A DNA stretch of 64,000 bases, from the NCBI GenBank assembly GCA_038049695.1, contig CP142454.1, positions 21,522,501 through 21,586,500 on the forward strand. The letters are read 5' to 3'. The translations under genes were made by a program, and so were the position numbers. Below, one piece after another: positions 23,192-34,668 of the stretch. The notes below the pieces were generated by a model. That model searched no databases. It saw only the letters and a list, made by a program, of their open reading frames with translations, and was not told where the DNA came from. The DNA is from Cinnamomum chago (Eukaryota; Streptophyta; Magnoliopsida; Laurales; Lauraceae). Each line of letters opens with the position of its first letter. The stretch's first letter is position 1.

Positions 23192-23223
<32 letters not shown>

Positions 23224-23260
23224 GCCTTGTTTGTTCTTCTATATAGAATATATAAAGATT

Positions 23261-23417
23261 AACCCCAAGGGGTAGCTCAGTTGGCCTAGGACCACGGTTT
23301 GCTTCCGGAGGTTGTGGGTTCGAAACTCCGCTACCACACTAGGGCTACAGGGGATTTACCCGGCTTCCCTCTGGGCCCGGAGGGATTAGTCCAGCCCAAA
23401 GGGTTGGGAACCCTCCG

Positions 23418-23465
<48 letters not shown>
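23261..23465 (+). mobile_element. Young tRNA-derived SINE
   Basis: A pol III A-box (GGTAGCTCAGTTGG, 23271-23284) and B-box (GGTTCGAAACTCC, 23317-23329) are followed by a non-tRNA body and 43 uninterrupted A residues (23423-23465). A 15-bp target-site duplication GAATATATAAAGATT flanks it exactly (23246-23260 and 23466-23480). The long pure A tail and perfect duplication suggest recent insertion by a LINE-encoded machinery. Confidence 0.9.
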
Positions 23466-23467
<2 letters not shown>

Positions 23468-23480
23468 ATATATAAAGATT

Positions 23481-24673
23481 GAGCCTTGTTTGTTCTTGTA
23501 TCTTCATATAAAATAAAATGGAAGAAGGATGAGAAGATGAGTCATCTTGTTCCTGGTTCCACCATTGATGATATAAGGAATTAAGATTGTTCATCTACGG
23601 TTCCGAAAGTTCGCAAATGCACCGATTGCAACAATCCCGTTTCCCCATCAATTCAATTCCAGCCATCAAGCATTTAATTAAACTTCGGATTACGTCCGCA
23701 CGATCATGACCCGCTTTTGTTTGCTAGGTAAAAAACATAAGCTATAATTCATTGCTAAGGGTGTAAAAAAAAAATGAAGAAAAATCAGAAAAAAAACGTC
23801 CGACCGAAACAACCGAATTAAGCCAATGATTAATAACCGTGTTTTACAGTTTCTGTTATGGTAACAATTATTAAAATAAAAGAATCGTGCTTCACGGTTT
23901 GATTTATTAACCGAGTTGAACCCCTAAAAAGTACGATTGAGTTAACCAGTGTCATGAAACACACGGTTAACCGAACCGTTACACCCCACTTTAAAAGAAA
24001 AAAAATACAAGAAGAACCGGAGTATTATATAATTTTATAACTTAAATAATCCCTTTTAACTTTTGAGCCATAATCCTTGGAATAAAAAACGAAAGAGGAA
24101 AAGTGGAAAAAGAAAAAGATGTATTTTACATTCTAACTATATTTATTTATTTATTTTAAGTGACAAATAAACGTAACCAAAACATCTAATATGATTAACA
24201 GCGATTCAATTTTTTAACAGTATTTTAAAATAGGTTCACGGTTACAATTTTTAAACCAACTCAAGTTAAGTGATATTCGCACGTTGGTTTGATTACGAGT
24301 CAAGTCTAGTGTATCCCACTATCACTCAAGACCAGTACACCAACCTAGTAAAAAACACCATTAATTATCTAAACTCATCTTGTCATCTTGTATATAAAAC
24401 ATATATAGGCTTATGATATAGTGGGCCCAGGTAAGTTTATTGCACCCATTGCACCATTTAAAAATAAAAAAGAAAGGTTTACAGTACCAAATAAGGTACC
24501 TGTAAGAGAGAGTGTGTCACCAGAGGCATAGGTTTCAGAGGGTCCGAGAGAGGGGTTTCAGAAGGTTTGAGAGAGGTTAAAAGATGATCATCACCTTCTA
24601 TGGAGCCCCATGATTTTTGCCATGGAGCAGAGGCGTATATAAGCAAATCATTCCTACAAGTAACTTTAATCCT
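23481..24673. other. Gene-free stretch ending in BBI unit sequence
   Basis: No gene. From about 24180 the sequence matches 31130-31330 and 43406-43600 (CACCATTAATTAT, TATATAGGCTTATGAT, GTGGGCCCAGG), marking the upstream end of repeat unit 1. Confidence 0.65.
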
Positions 24674-25536
24674 TAAGGGCACGTTTGGCAAATTGAGAAG
24701 AATCCCTTAGTTAGAGGTTTTCTTTGGTATGTTGGAATCAAGTCATCCTCAAAGAGGATTTCCTAAAAATAGTTCTACGTTTGGCAGAAGAGAGGAATCA
24801 TGGAGTCCATGCATTATGTGATCCAACAATAAGAAGTTTTTAGTCAATTTCTCATAATCCATGAAATATCAAGGGCTGATCTTTTATTCTACAATCACTT
24901 TTGGCTCTTTAGATATTCTGAACAGTTCAGATCGTGCAAAGGGGGTCACATAAGTTAAAAAATTAACATTTTAGATTATGAACGTTTTTGCAAATATCTC
25001 AAAATAGAGGATAGATCTACGGTTGAAAGTTGGGCCCCTAGTTGTATTTGGTCTCCTCTAAACTATTCACGGTTCAGATGATGATTTCGAGGCCCACAAA
25101 AATAAAAAAATTGAAAAAAACAGACTGCCAATAATCCCCCTTTTTTTAACTGTGGGGCATATTAACAGTCAGAATGGTTTTGCAAATATCTCAAGTTATA
25201 GATGGAGTCAACGGCTGATTTTTGGTATGGTAGCCGTTTTGGACATTGTGAACACTTTTACCGGTTTAGATCTTGATTGTGGGGCCCATGAAAACCAAAA
25301 AAACGTAAAAACCGGTCCCACCTATATTAACGTCAGATTCACTGTAGCTCCGCAAATCCGCGAGTTTGTGGATTCCGCGGATCCTATGGGGGGGTGTCTG
25401 ACTTCCAAAATATTTGCAAACAAGGATTTCTCTCTTCCTCCCTATGCTTTTCCACGCTGATCCAAACTTGGATTTTCCACGGGATTGCGGAAAAATGACA
25501 GAAATCCTCTCGAGGATGTGTACCAAACTTGCCCTA
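24674..25536. mobile_element. Module-array TIR element
   Basis: The ends TTAAGGGCACGTTTGGCAAA and, inverted, AGGGCAAGTTTGGTACAC are alike. The interior repeats a 150-190 bp module with GTTCAGATCGTG / TTTAGATCTTGATTG, GCCGTT and CAAATATCTCAA phrases. No transposase. Confidence 0.65.
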
Positions 25537-25601
25537 AAAAAAAAATCTTGCACATCTTAATTTTGAGGATGGCTCCAACCTGTGCATTAAATGAGAGGCC
25601 A

Positions 25602-25770
25602 CTAATAAAGATGGAGAACCATTTATTGAGTGAGTTTTTTTTTTTTGATAACGTAGGGTTTCCAGCTCTTTAGGCCAGAATAATCCCTACGGGTCCAGGA
25701 GAGAAAGCCGAGTAAAATTCTCCTGTGACCCCAGTTAATAAAGATGGAGAACCATCTATTGAGTGAGTTG
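25602..25770 (-). mobile_element. 5'-truncated SINE with long target duplication
   Basis: The minus strand from 25734 to 25636 reads as the 3' half of the SINE family (GTAGGGATTATTCTGGCCTA, then an A tail). It is flanked by direct repeats of about 34 bp (25602-25635 and 25736-25769, one mismatch) that contain TAATAAAGATGGAGAACCAT. The duplication is unusually long for a SINE. Confidence 0.8.
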
Positions 25771-26204
25771 AAAAGGAGGATGGGTCGTTTTAGCTGGCGG
25801 AAAGACGTTCTGACGGTAGGATTGCAATGAATCCTTATGCTACACAAGTACATAGTAATAATGTGTGGGTAAGATGATAAGACCCATGATCCCATAATGC
25901 ATCTGTGTTTAGAATTATTCCTGAGGGAGACACCAAGGCAGGGGGGCCTAGGTGTTGCCATGTGGGGGTGCGTTGTTTGGAAAATTCATTAAAAAGCAAC
26001 TTAAAAAATTAATTTTTATTATTTAATCTCTTAACTTAATTATTGCATGCACCATCCAATTTTGATTTTTATTATTTAATCTCTTAACTTGATTATTGCA
26101 TGCACCACCCAAATGAATTTATTTTTATTATTTAATCTCTTAACCTGAGTATTACATACACCACCCAAATGAAATCATGAGTCCGCCATTGATGTAGATT
26201 TCAA
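25771..26204. other. Gene-free stretch with short triplicated segment
   Basis: Three consecutive copies of TTTTTATTATTTAATCTCTT followed by ATTGCATGCACCACCC-like sequence at about 26010-26165 (period near 66 bp). No gene. Confidence 0.7.
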
Positions 26205-26320
26205 AGAGTTGTAGAGTCTGGGAAGTAGCCGCAAGGAAAGCCATTAGATGGCCAGCACAAGCACATCACTAACTCTCATCACCATCTCTCCACTCATGTA
26301 CGAATAAAGATAGCCACGTG
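26205..26320 (-). pseudogene. Relic BBI 5' end (exon 1 and promoter), junction 1/2
   Basis: On the minus strand ATG at 26285 opens a frame resembling the BBI signal peptide (V-M-R-V-S-D-V-L-V-L-A-I) but stops at codon 14. A G-box (CACGTG, about 26318) lies upstream, as in the real genes. No exon 2 follows downstream. The same relic occurs at 31440-31640 and 43700-43920. Confidence 0.7.
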
Positions 26321-26409
26321 TACGAAGATGGATGGTAAAAATACAAGTCCCACTGCCGAGCAACAAGGACTCGTGAAAGTTACTCCTTCAAATGTGACAG
26401 GGTCACAAG

Positions 26410-26593
26410 TGGCGGACCCAGGATTTTGGTTTGAGGGGTGCGAACCTTAATAGATTGTTTGGTTTTTGGGGCAAACCGAGGATTTTCATGTAGATTTTGA
26501 GGGTGGACCCACAATTTTTATTGGATTTTTGAAGCGCACAATGGTTTAACGGGTGCGACCGCACCCGCATGGTTGTGCCTAGGTCCGCCCCTA
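26410..26593. mobile_element. 184-bp hAT MITE
   Basis: It is flanked by an exact 8-bp duplication GTCACAAG (26402-26409 and 26594-26601). Unit 3 has the uninterrupted site GGTCACAAGACTT. The ends TGGCGGACCCAGGATTTT and, inverted, TAGGGGCGGACCTAGG belong to the same terminal family as the intact hAT at 11235. Confidence 0.85.
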
Positions 26594-26601
26594 GTCACAA
26601 G

Positions 26602-27491
26602 ACTTCCTTTCCTTTTTATGGTAAGTCGGTAACCCTGTCAGTCTTATTTATATGAAATAGAGCTGATTCAATACGATCTGATTCAATACATATAACTGGA
26701 ATAAGGTGTCAAATCTGAATAATCCAGCCTGATGAGTTTCAGTGTTCTAGTTCTTGATTTATTGTTTTTAGCCATTTCTAAGTTCTTTTCCTTCTTTTAA
26801 TACATTATTAGCCTTCTAGAAAAATAGAAAAAAAATAAAAAGATATTCCCACACAACTTTCACTGCAAAATTGGTTTTTATTGTTGGGATATTACGGGTC
26901 TCATCATTTTTTTTATCTATCATTAAATTGATAGTAATTTTTCACATACAAAAGTAATTAAAAATGCTCTAGGAATGAATGAATCTGAGAAACTTTTACC
27001 ACCAACACTCCAAACCATTTATGATATGTCCCTTCACTTTACTCTAATAGTGTTGGCTTTAGTATAAGACTGACTAGTTACTTATCATGGGCTCAATCTC
27101 GTAGAGTGACCAACTCCTGATAGATGATAGTCCTATTAATTAAATCAGTCAAAATATATTTGAAAACATGGGAATCAATTGATTTTGTATAGTTCAAATT
27201 TCAATAGTTGGTCAGCATGGATCCTATGTCAACAATCGGATAAGTATTCTCGCTGGGCCAAAGACTCAAACTGCATGTCCAAGTAGAAGAAAAGAAGTAA
27301 CAATAAAGGCAGACTTTAACACTAGAACAAACATGACCATACAGTGATGAATGATGATTGCTATTACAGTAAAAGTAATAAACCCATCACCACAACACAC
27401 ATCTACCAACACTCATCACTTTTTATTTAGATTATGTAGTAGATAAGACAGCAGCAGCTGTGATTAGTCTTGGTGGATCATCCCCATCATA
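26602..27491. repeat. BBI repeat unit 2, non-coding part and 3' UTR
   Basis: Homologous to 7500-9147, 31730-34162 and 46555-47994. It lacks the ~700-bp MITE-like block present in units 1, 3 and 4 (compare 7938-8656). The AATAAA signal of copy C is at 27422-27427 on the minus strand. Confidence 0.75.
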
Positions 27492-27940
27492 TCATTTGCC
27501 TGTGCTGCAAGAATTGTCGCAGTAATCTTTGATATCGTTGCATTGGCACTGGGGAGGGATGGATTTGGTGCATCGGCAGCTCTTACAGGCGGAGTGGCAG
27601 TAGTCCTTTATATCCGTGCAACGACACTGTGGAGGAATGGAAAGGGTGCATATGCACATATCGCAACATGGCCCTTTCGCCATCATCCCATCACCTACAA
27701 TCAAATGTTTCAATATCAGGTTACATGATGCATAAACATATAGGAATACCACTTGTTTTCACTGGTTTTTAATCTGAAGCTCAAATCTATTGACTTTAAA
27801 ATCATCTTACGTTTGTGCATATATATATAAATAAGCTCATAATCCTAGTGAGTACATGTGATATCTCCTAAAACCAATGAACTTGAAGGATGGAAATCAA
27901 GGGGCCGGTTAAGTTGATCTATTGGGTTGATATTAGTATG

Positions 27941-27986
<46 letters not shown>

Positions 27987-28082
27987 AGAGTAGATTAGGA
28001 AGGGGTCGTCAGCTAGGGAAGAAGTGGCAAGGAAAGCCATTAAGACGGCCAGCAGAAGCACATTGAAAACTTTCATCGCCAT
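27492..28082 (-). CDS. Bowman-Birk proteinase inhibitor, copy C (two exons, intact)
   Basis: Exon 1 (28082-27986) encodes [20 protein letters not shown] and SSLADDPF, a signal peptide probably cut after SSLA. Exon 2 (27694-27492) encodes the inhibitor domain; the splice phase is 1 and the precursor has 99 residues. The mature part has all 14 cysteines of classical double-headed BBIs. Loop 1 is CTLSIPPQC (P1 Leu, chymotrypsin- or elastase-like) and loop 2 CTKSIPPQC (P1 Lys, trypsin). The expected role is inhibition of serine proteases of herbivores, microbes or the plant itself in the apoplast or vacuole. The intron (27695-27985) starts GTCTCT then (CT)n, a weak donor. An in-frame upstream ATG (28172) lies above the TATA box and is not used. 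AATAAA follows 65 bp after the stop. Confidence 0.92.
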
Positions 28083-28151
28083 CTCTAAGCTCAAACTTCT
28101 TTCTCTACTTAATGACTGAGGCACTTTGGCAAAGCTAGGCCAGCAACTACA

Positions 28152-28189
28152 TTTATAGACTCGGATGACCAATCAAAGATAGCCACGTG
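28152..28189 (-). promoter_or_regulatory. TATA box and G-box of BBI copy C
   Basis: On the minus strand TATAAAT (about 28152-28158) is 70 bp upstream of the ATG and CACGTG (about 28184-28189) 30 bp above it. Spacing is the same in copy D. G-boxes bind bZIP and bHLH factors and often give ABA or jasmonate responses; that role here is inference. Confidence 0.7.
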
Positions 28190-28762
28190 TACAAAAACAA
28201 AAAGGCTAAGAGGCCCACTGGCCCGAGCAACAAAGACAAATGTGGGAAATTACTTTTTGGATAAAAATGCTTTGCACATGGATAAGTTTAGAAGGCTGGT
28301 TTTTGATATGTCAGTATATGATTTATAATCATGTGATTAATGAATGAATATGATTAATATGCATATTACCATACTAATCACAGCATCGATGATGTACATC
28401 TTATGGTGGTGGGAAAACTCTTATTAAAATAGAGTTCGACACATTTCATGGGTCAGGGAAGCGCGTGGCATTTTGTTCCTCACGTGTTTCTTTCCTGGAT
28501 GGGAAGCAAATGTCGTTTCATTTTTTGCTCCAAAATGTCATTTACTCATCTACGATGCAACGATGCTCGAGCCAGCGGGGGAGATATCAACAGCTCCATT
28601 GAAGAAGCTGCTAACCATCTTTTGTTTTTCTTTACAGGGACTAGGGGCTGAGGACCAGGGAGCAACAGAGACGAGTCATATAGATTAAAAAAAAAAAAAA
28701 AACAAACTTTTCTCTTTCTGCGCCACGTACAGCCCTTTTACAGTCTTTATCCCTGCAGAGTT
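28190..28762. other. Upstream region of BBI copy C
   Basis: Homologous to 35130-35720 and 48740-49500 in other units. It contains an exon-like conserved stretch around 28560-28640 ending in TTTTTCTTTACAGGGACTAGG, which recurs in all units but codes for nothing I recognise. Confidence 0.6.
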
Positions 28763-29824
28763 TGGGCCCGTTTGGATCTCTATTTTGCATGTCTATTTGT
28801 CTAAAAGTGGATTCAAATAGACTTTATTAGAAAATAGATTGTTTGGTAACCATATCATATATGTCTATATGAACCGGTGTTGTAGACATTAATGTCTGTG
28901 GCATAAAGGAGGTAAAAGGAGCCCATCCAGGACAGACAATTATGTCTGAAGCGGGTAGAGGAGGCGGTGCTATAGTAACTTTAATAAATGGACGTTGGTG
29001 TACTTGTTTTTCTTACGTTTTTAGATTATGGCCCCCTAAATTGAGATCTGAACCGATAAAAGTCTTTACAAGCTCAAACATGACCATCATACAAAATTTT
29101 AGCCGTTGATTTGCGACGGACCTCGAGATATGTGTGAGAAACTATGAACGCTTAAATATGCATTTCTAGACTTCTGTGGGACCCCATATCAAGATCCAAG
29201 CCATTGGTTCTCATTAGAATGACAGTCATGGATAAATGTTAGAATTTCATGCATTAATTCCTTATAGATCTTGAGAAATCTCTGAAAAACTATGAGCCGT
29301 TGATGTGTATATATATATATGTATAATGATTGGGTTTTGACATGTAGTGGTTGTGTTCTCGCGTGATTGAGTTCCAGCCTTTTTTTTTCTAATTTATTTG
29401 TGGGCTAGATAACGTAGATCTGAATCATTGGTGTTTTTATAACCTCAAGTATGTCCGCTGAGTTTAAATTGAAGCCGTTGATCTGTCATAGATCTCAAGA
29501 TATTTAAGAAAAGTCCAAAATTAAATACATGTATTTGTAGATTTTTTTTGTAGGCTCCAAGATTAAGATCCAAGCCATTGATCCTCTTTAAACCACTATA
29601 AACAGTTAAGAGTTCAATTTTGTACCAGTAATTCCTTTTGCATTTACAGGATTTTGGGAAAAAAAATTCTTTATCATTGGATTCAAAAAAACCTATTTCA
29701 AATTATCTTTTCGACATACCAAACGGTCTATTTATCCAAACATCTATTTTATGCAGATCTATTCCATACAGATCTGCTCTATACAGATCTATTATATATA
29801 GATAAGATTTGCCAAACATGGCCT
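28763..29824. mobile_element. Module-array TIR element, unit-2 specific
   Basis: Unit 3 reads straight across (GAGTTACTATTTTGCAG). The ends GGGCCCGTTTGGATC and, inverted, GGCCATGTTTGGCAAATC are imperfect inverted repeats. The interior has four modules of 150-190 bp, each with GATCTGAACCG / GATCCAAGCC, GCCGTTGATCTG and TCTCGAGATAT phrases. No transposase. Confidence 0.75.
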
Positions 29825-30043
29825 TACTATTTTGCAGCCCACATTCTTCTCGTGGGTGGGATGGGTTGAAGTTGAACTGTTGAGGTTGAACCGGTTAGGC
29901 ATTGTTGGGGTAGGGTTTTGGGGTTGGGTCCACATTCATGCTCATTAGAACGAGGGATGTAGAACTTTATACTGATCCTCGTCTATTGAAAATACAGGTT
30001 CCCATCTCCAATGGGTTGACCCCAAGTTCTACTTGGTCCCACC

Positions 30044-30650
30044 TGTGCATGAAAATCGGGCCGGGCCGGGCCTTGCACTCAATGCGGCGCTGTCGTGCCC
30101 AGGCCGGGCCGGCACCGCCCATCAAATTTTGACGGGCCGTACCCATTGCCGTGAGGGTCAGCCCAGCACGGCCCCACTTCTTTTTTTTTTTTAGTTGAAC
30201 TTCACTTGAATTTGGACTTGGACTCTTCTTCCTTTTTTTTTTTTTTTTTTTTCTTGTCACCCATATGGAGTGAATGAGTGATCCATAGAATTCACATGGT
30301 CATTACTATGGATGGGCCACAATCAGTGGATCACATTGAGTTGTTTTTTCTCCTACTGTGAATTTGTCAAATGAGATGATATTTGAAGAGCAGCAGCTCA
30401 TCATCCAGGCCCATCACATGATAGTGGAGCTAGACTTGTGCACAGATGGGCCGGGTCGTGCCACCCACGGGCTTGGAGTCCTGGCCCAACACGGCACCAA
30501 TTTTATTCGTGCCGAGCCGGGCCGTGCCTCAGGCCTGTCAACCTTGGCCCAGCATGGCCTAGTGGGGACTGTCGGGCAGGCCGGGTGACCCAGGCACAGC
30601 CCAAGCACAGTTTTTCCATGCTGGGCTTGGACCGCCCGCCCATATTTACA
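30044..30650. mobile_element. GC-rich insertion specific to unit 2
   Basis: Units 3 and 4 have an uninterrupted CCCACCTTATAATTTAAGC here. The insert has two GC-rich blocks of GGCCGGGCC / GGCCCAGCACGG motifs (30055-30170, 30445-30640) around poly-T tracts. The open frames through it are shadows of low-complexity sequence. Confidence 0.65.
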
Positions 30651-31439
30651 GCCCTATATTTAAGCACAGGAAACTTTTAATCATCTATTTAATATTATGG
30701 TAGGATAAACTCTTACTAGAATAAAGTTCACCGAAAGACCGCTTAATGATAATGGGTTTATTTTGAATGAATCATGTGTTTAATAGGTAGTCAGTCACCA
30801 ATGACATTCTACAGCCTTTATGGGAAGCGTAAGTGAGAGGAGACATTCAATGGATACATACTCTTAACTTTGCATTATCATATCATTTACTCCTTTGAGT
30901 TTATTTTTTCATGACTAGGTAAGTTTTTTTTTATTAAATATTGTCCTCTAACCATAGCCATTGTGGCTCATCAAACGATAACAAGTAAATAACCAGTAGA
31001 TTTTCATTAATCAATAGTGGGTTAATTGGTTTGTCTATGATCAATACAACATAGGTCCTGGCCTAATTAGAGTGAAGTATGAGTGTATGACACCTAATAC
31101 TAAAATAATGAGAAATTGAATATGGTTACTATTAGGATTACAATTTTTAAACCAACTCAAGTACTTGAGTGATGTTGGCACTTGGTTTGATTATGAGTCA
31201 AGTCTACTGCATCACTCGAGGCCAGTACACCAACTTAGAAAAAAACACCATTAATTATATAAACCCTTCTTGTATATAAAACATATATAGGCTTATGATC
31301 CAGTGGGCCCAGGTAAATTTATTGCACCCATCTCACTTTTAACTTTAAGGTACCAAATAAATAAGGTACGTGTAAGAGAGTGTGTCACCAAGAGGCATAG
31401 GTTTCAGAGGGTCCGAGTCTCCGAGAGAGTCATCAGAGG
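30651..31439. repeat. BBI repeat unit 2, upstream part
   Basis: Homologous to 38050-38629 plus 43407-43700 and to 49760-50210. It includes the empty target site GGTTACTATTAGG (about 31126) that shows where the unit-3 LTR element inserted. No gene. Confidence 0.75.
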
Positions 31440-31645
31440 TGTAGATTTCAAAGAGTTATAGAGTCAGGGAAGTAGAAGCCATTGAGATGGCCAGCTGAAG
31501 CACATCACGAAGTCTCATCAGTCATCACCATCTCTACACTCAACTTTCTTCTCTAGCGCGCTACAGTGACTGAGGCACTTGTATAAGCTAGTCCTGTAAC
31601 TCTATTACAGACTCCACCATCCAATCAAAGATAGCCACGTGTACG
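31440..31645 (-). pseudogene. Relic BBI 5' end, junction 2/3
   Basis: ATG at 31531 on the minus strand is followed by a stop at codon 9. Beyond it, a frame with V-L-Q-L-A-I-S-M-A-S-T-S-L keeps the look of the BBI signal peptide. A TATA-like stretch and CACGTG (about 31636) lie upstream. No inhibitor exon is attached. Confidence 0.7.
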
Positions 31646-32697
31646 AATATGAAGGGTAAAAAACACAAGTCCCACTGCAGAGCAACATGGACCCGTGAAA
31701 ATTACTCCTTGAAATGTGACAGGGTCACAAGACTTCCTTACCCTTTTCTGTATTTATAAAATAAGAACTTTGGCTTTATATGGTAAGTTGGTAACCCTCA
31801 ATTTCATTGACTTCGGCATGCGGGTTTTATTTATTTGGAATAGAGTTGATTAAATACACATAATTGAAATAAAGTGTCAAATTTGAATAATCCCGCCTGA
31901 TGAGTAACAGTGTTCTAGTGCTTGATTTTTTTTAGCCATTTCTAAGTACTTTTCCTTCTTTTAATACATTACTAGCACAATAACCCGTGCTTAGCACAGG
32001 TATGACCAACATTACAACTTAAATATTCAAGCATTAAAAAATAACCATAAGTTTTTTGAAAGAAAGCAAATGAAAATAAAAAGATTATGAGAGTATTTGT
32101 TTATGTAATCAAAGCACTGATTGCATAGAAATGATAGACGATAATTGGAGTAGAAAGGAAATGGTAGAATTTGGGTAGAAAGGGAGTTATTTCATAAATA
32201 GAAAAGTGGGGAGTAGAGGTGGTTTTTGGTAAAGACATAAGGTAGTTTGTATGTAATAAGTGGGGAGAAAACTGAAAAGATTCGAAAAAAAAAGAGGATA
32301 ACTTAATGTCAAAATCATAACCATTGGTCAAAATTGGAACCAAAACCTCCTAGCTTAATATATTATAATTTGCTTTCTAGCAAAATAGAAAAAAATCAAA
32401 AGATATTCCCACACAACTTTCTCTACAAAATTAGTTTTAATTGTTGGGATATCACGGGTCTCATCATTTTTTTATCTATCATGAAATTGATAGTAATTTT
32501 CCACATCCAAAAGTAATTAAAGATGCTCTAGAAATGAATGAATCTGAGAAACTTAGGTAGCGTTTGGTTCGCTATAATGGTTTTAGACAGAAATGGAATA
32601 GAGAGTGGAATGAGTCTAAAATGGAATTAAACAGGAATAGTTATTTCAATTTCAACGTTTGATTTTACTAAAGAATCAATCTAGTAATAGAATTCTT

Positions 32698-32902
32698 CAC
32701 TACACCAAAAATCGGAAATTGGAACGGAAAAGCGTTCCTAATCCTTCCGTTCCTAATCCGTTAAAGTGTTCCAATTTCCGTTCCAATTTGGTACCAACCG
32801 TTCCTAATCCAAATTGGAACGGAAATTGGAACACTTTAACGGATTAGGAACGGAAGGATTAGGAACGCTTTTCCGTTCCAATTTCCGATTTTTGGTGTAG
32901 TG
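32698..32902. mobile_element. Fold-back CACTA MITE, near-perfect hairpin
   Basis: 205 bp starting CACTACACCAAAAATCGG and ending in its inverted copy. The two arms of about 94 bp are essentially exact complements around a short centre. A 3-bp duplication CTT flanks it, and units 1 and 4 have the empty site GAATTCTTATTC. The CACTA ends and 3-bp TSD place it with CACTA elements. Confidence 0.92.
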
Positions 32903-33253
32903 CTTATTCGTATTCTTGCGTTTGATATGCGGGAATGATGCACTGAATTGAATAAAATGTATATAAGACTGGCCAAAATACCCTCCTCCCCTCCCAGTCA
33001 CCAGCTGGGAAGGAAACCAGGCGGCCTCCCACCTCCCTAGCCCCACCTGCACGAACCACCATCTTCCTCTCCGAGGCGCAGAGCACCCATCTCTCTCCAA
33101 ATCTCATCCCCTTGTCCCTTTCATCATCTTCGTCTCACAGCCCCCTATGCAAATCATCACCCCTCGCACTTGTCGCCATCTTCTCCCTCATCGCCAAGGC
33201 GCTTCACCAACCTCTCTCTCTAGTTGATCTCCTTCCAAGCCGGCGACTGAGAG

Positions 33254-33522
33254 GAGGGTGGAGGGAGGAGTGTTGATGTGATAAAGGGGCATTTTGATCT
33301 AAAAAAATTATAAAAAAAAATGGAATGACCATTTCACTACCTCCTCAGTGCAATGACCATTTCTCTATATAAAGGAATGGTGATACCTGAAAGGGTGGAG
33401 GGAGGAGTGTTGATGTGATAAAGGGGCATTTTGATCTAAAAAAATTATAAAAAAAATGGAATGACCATTTCACTACCTCCTCAGTGTAATGACCATTTCT
33501 CTACATAAAGGAATGGTGATAC
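33254..33522. repeat. Tandem duplication, ~135 bp x 2
   Basis: Two adjacent copies of a segment with GGGTGGAGGGAGGAGTGTTG through GGAATGGTGATACCTGA, differing at few positions; other units have one copy. A second small duplication of TCTTAAGTTACCAGTACACT lies at 33625-33690. Confidence 0.85.
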
Positions 33523-34162
33523 CTGAAGTAATAGTCATTCCGCTACTTTTTTGTGAACCAAATGCGGTAATGATCATTTCGTTCGAATAACAATTCCATT
33601 CCAACCTTCGTTACAGCGTACCAAACGCTATCTTAAGTTACCAGTACACTCCCACCATACGCTATCTTAAGTTACCAGTACACTCCCACCATTTATGATA
33701 TGTCCCTTCACTTTACTTTAGTCTAATATGTGTTGGCTTTAGTATAAGACTGACTACTTATCATGGGCTCAATCTCGGAGAGTGACCAACTCCTGATGGA
33801 TGAAAGTCCTAATAAATCAGTCAAAATATATTTGAAAACATGGGAATCAATTGATTTTGAATAGTTCAAATTTCAATAGTTTGGTCAGCATGGATCCTAT
33901 GTCAACAATCGGACAAGTATTCTTGCTGGGCCAAATACTCAAACTGCATATCCAAGTAGAAGAAAAAAAGTTACTAATAAAGGCAGGCTTTAACACTAGA
34001 ACAAACATGACCATACAGTGCTGAATGATGATTGCTATTACAGTAAAAGTAATAAACCCATCACCACACACATCTACCTACATTCATCACTTTTTATTTA
34101 GATTATGTAGCAGATAAGACAGCAGCAGCTGTGATTAGTCTTGGTGGATCATCCCCATCATA

Positions 34163-34614
34163 TCATTTTCCTGTGCTGCAAGAATTGCCGCAGTCCTCTC
34201 CGATATCGTTGCAATGGCACTGGGGAGGGATGGATTTGGTGCATTGGCAGCTCTTGCAGGAGGAGTGGCAGTAGGGCTTTATATCCGTGCAACGACACTT
34301 TGGAGGAAAGGAATAGGCGCATATGCACATATCGCAACATGGCCCTTTCTCCATCATCCCATCACCTGCAATCCAATGTTTCAACATCAGGTTACATGAT
34401 GCATAGACATATATGAATACCACTTGTTTTCACTGGTTTTTAATCTGAAGCTCAAATCTATTCACTTTAAAATCATCTTACGTGTGTGCATATATAAATA
34501 AGCTCATGATCTAGTAAGTACATGTGATATCTCCTTAAACCAATGAACTTGAAGGATGGAAATCAAGTGGCTGGTTAAGTTGATCAATTGGGTTGATATT
34601 AGTATGTGGAGAGA

Positions 34615-34668
<54 letters not shown>

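Larger units (their letters stand above)
31646..34162. repeat. BBI repeat unit 3, non-coding part
   Basis: Homologous to unit 1 (7400-9147) and unit 4. Unit-specific changes are a 390-bp insert around 31970-32360 starting CTAGCACAATAACCCGTGC, the fold-back CACTA MITE, and local tandem duplications at 33254-33522 and 33625-33690. No gene. The AATAAA of copy D is at about 34093-34098 on the minus strand. Confidence 0.7.

Noticed and set aside
23261-23340. Possible tRNA gene
   Set aside because: A and B boxes are present, but the sequence does not fold into a cloverleaf and is followed by a SINE body and A tail with target duplications.
27933-28172. Longer N-terminus for BBI copy C (ATG at 28172)
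   Set aside because: That ATG lies upstream of the TATA box; the Met at 28082 starts a proper signal peptide. The (Leu-Ser)n tail of this frame is the intronic (CT)n tract.
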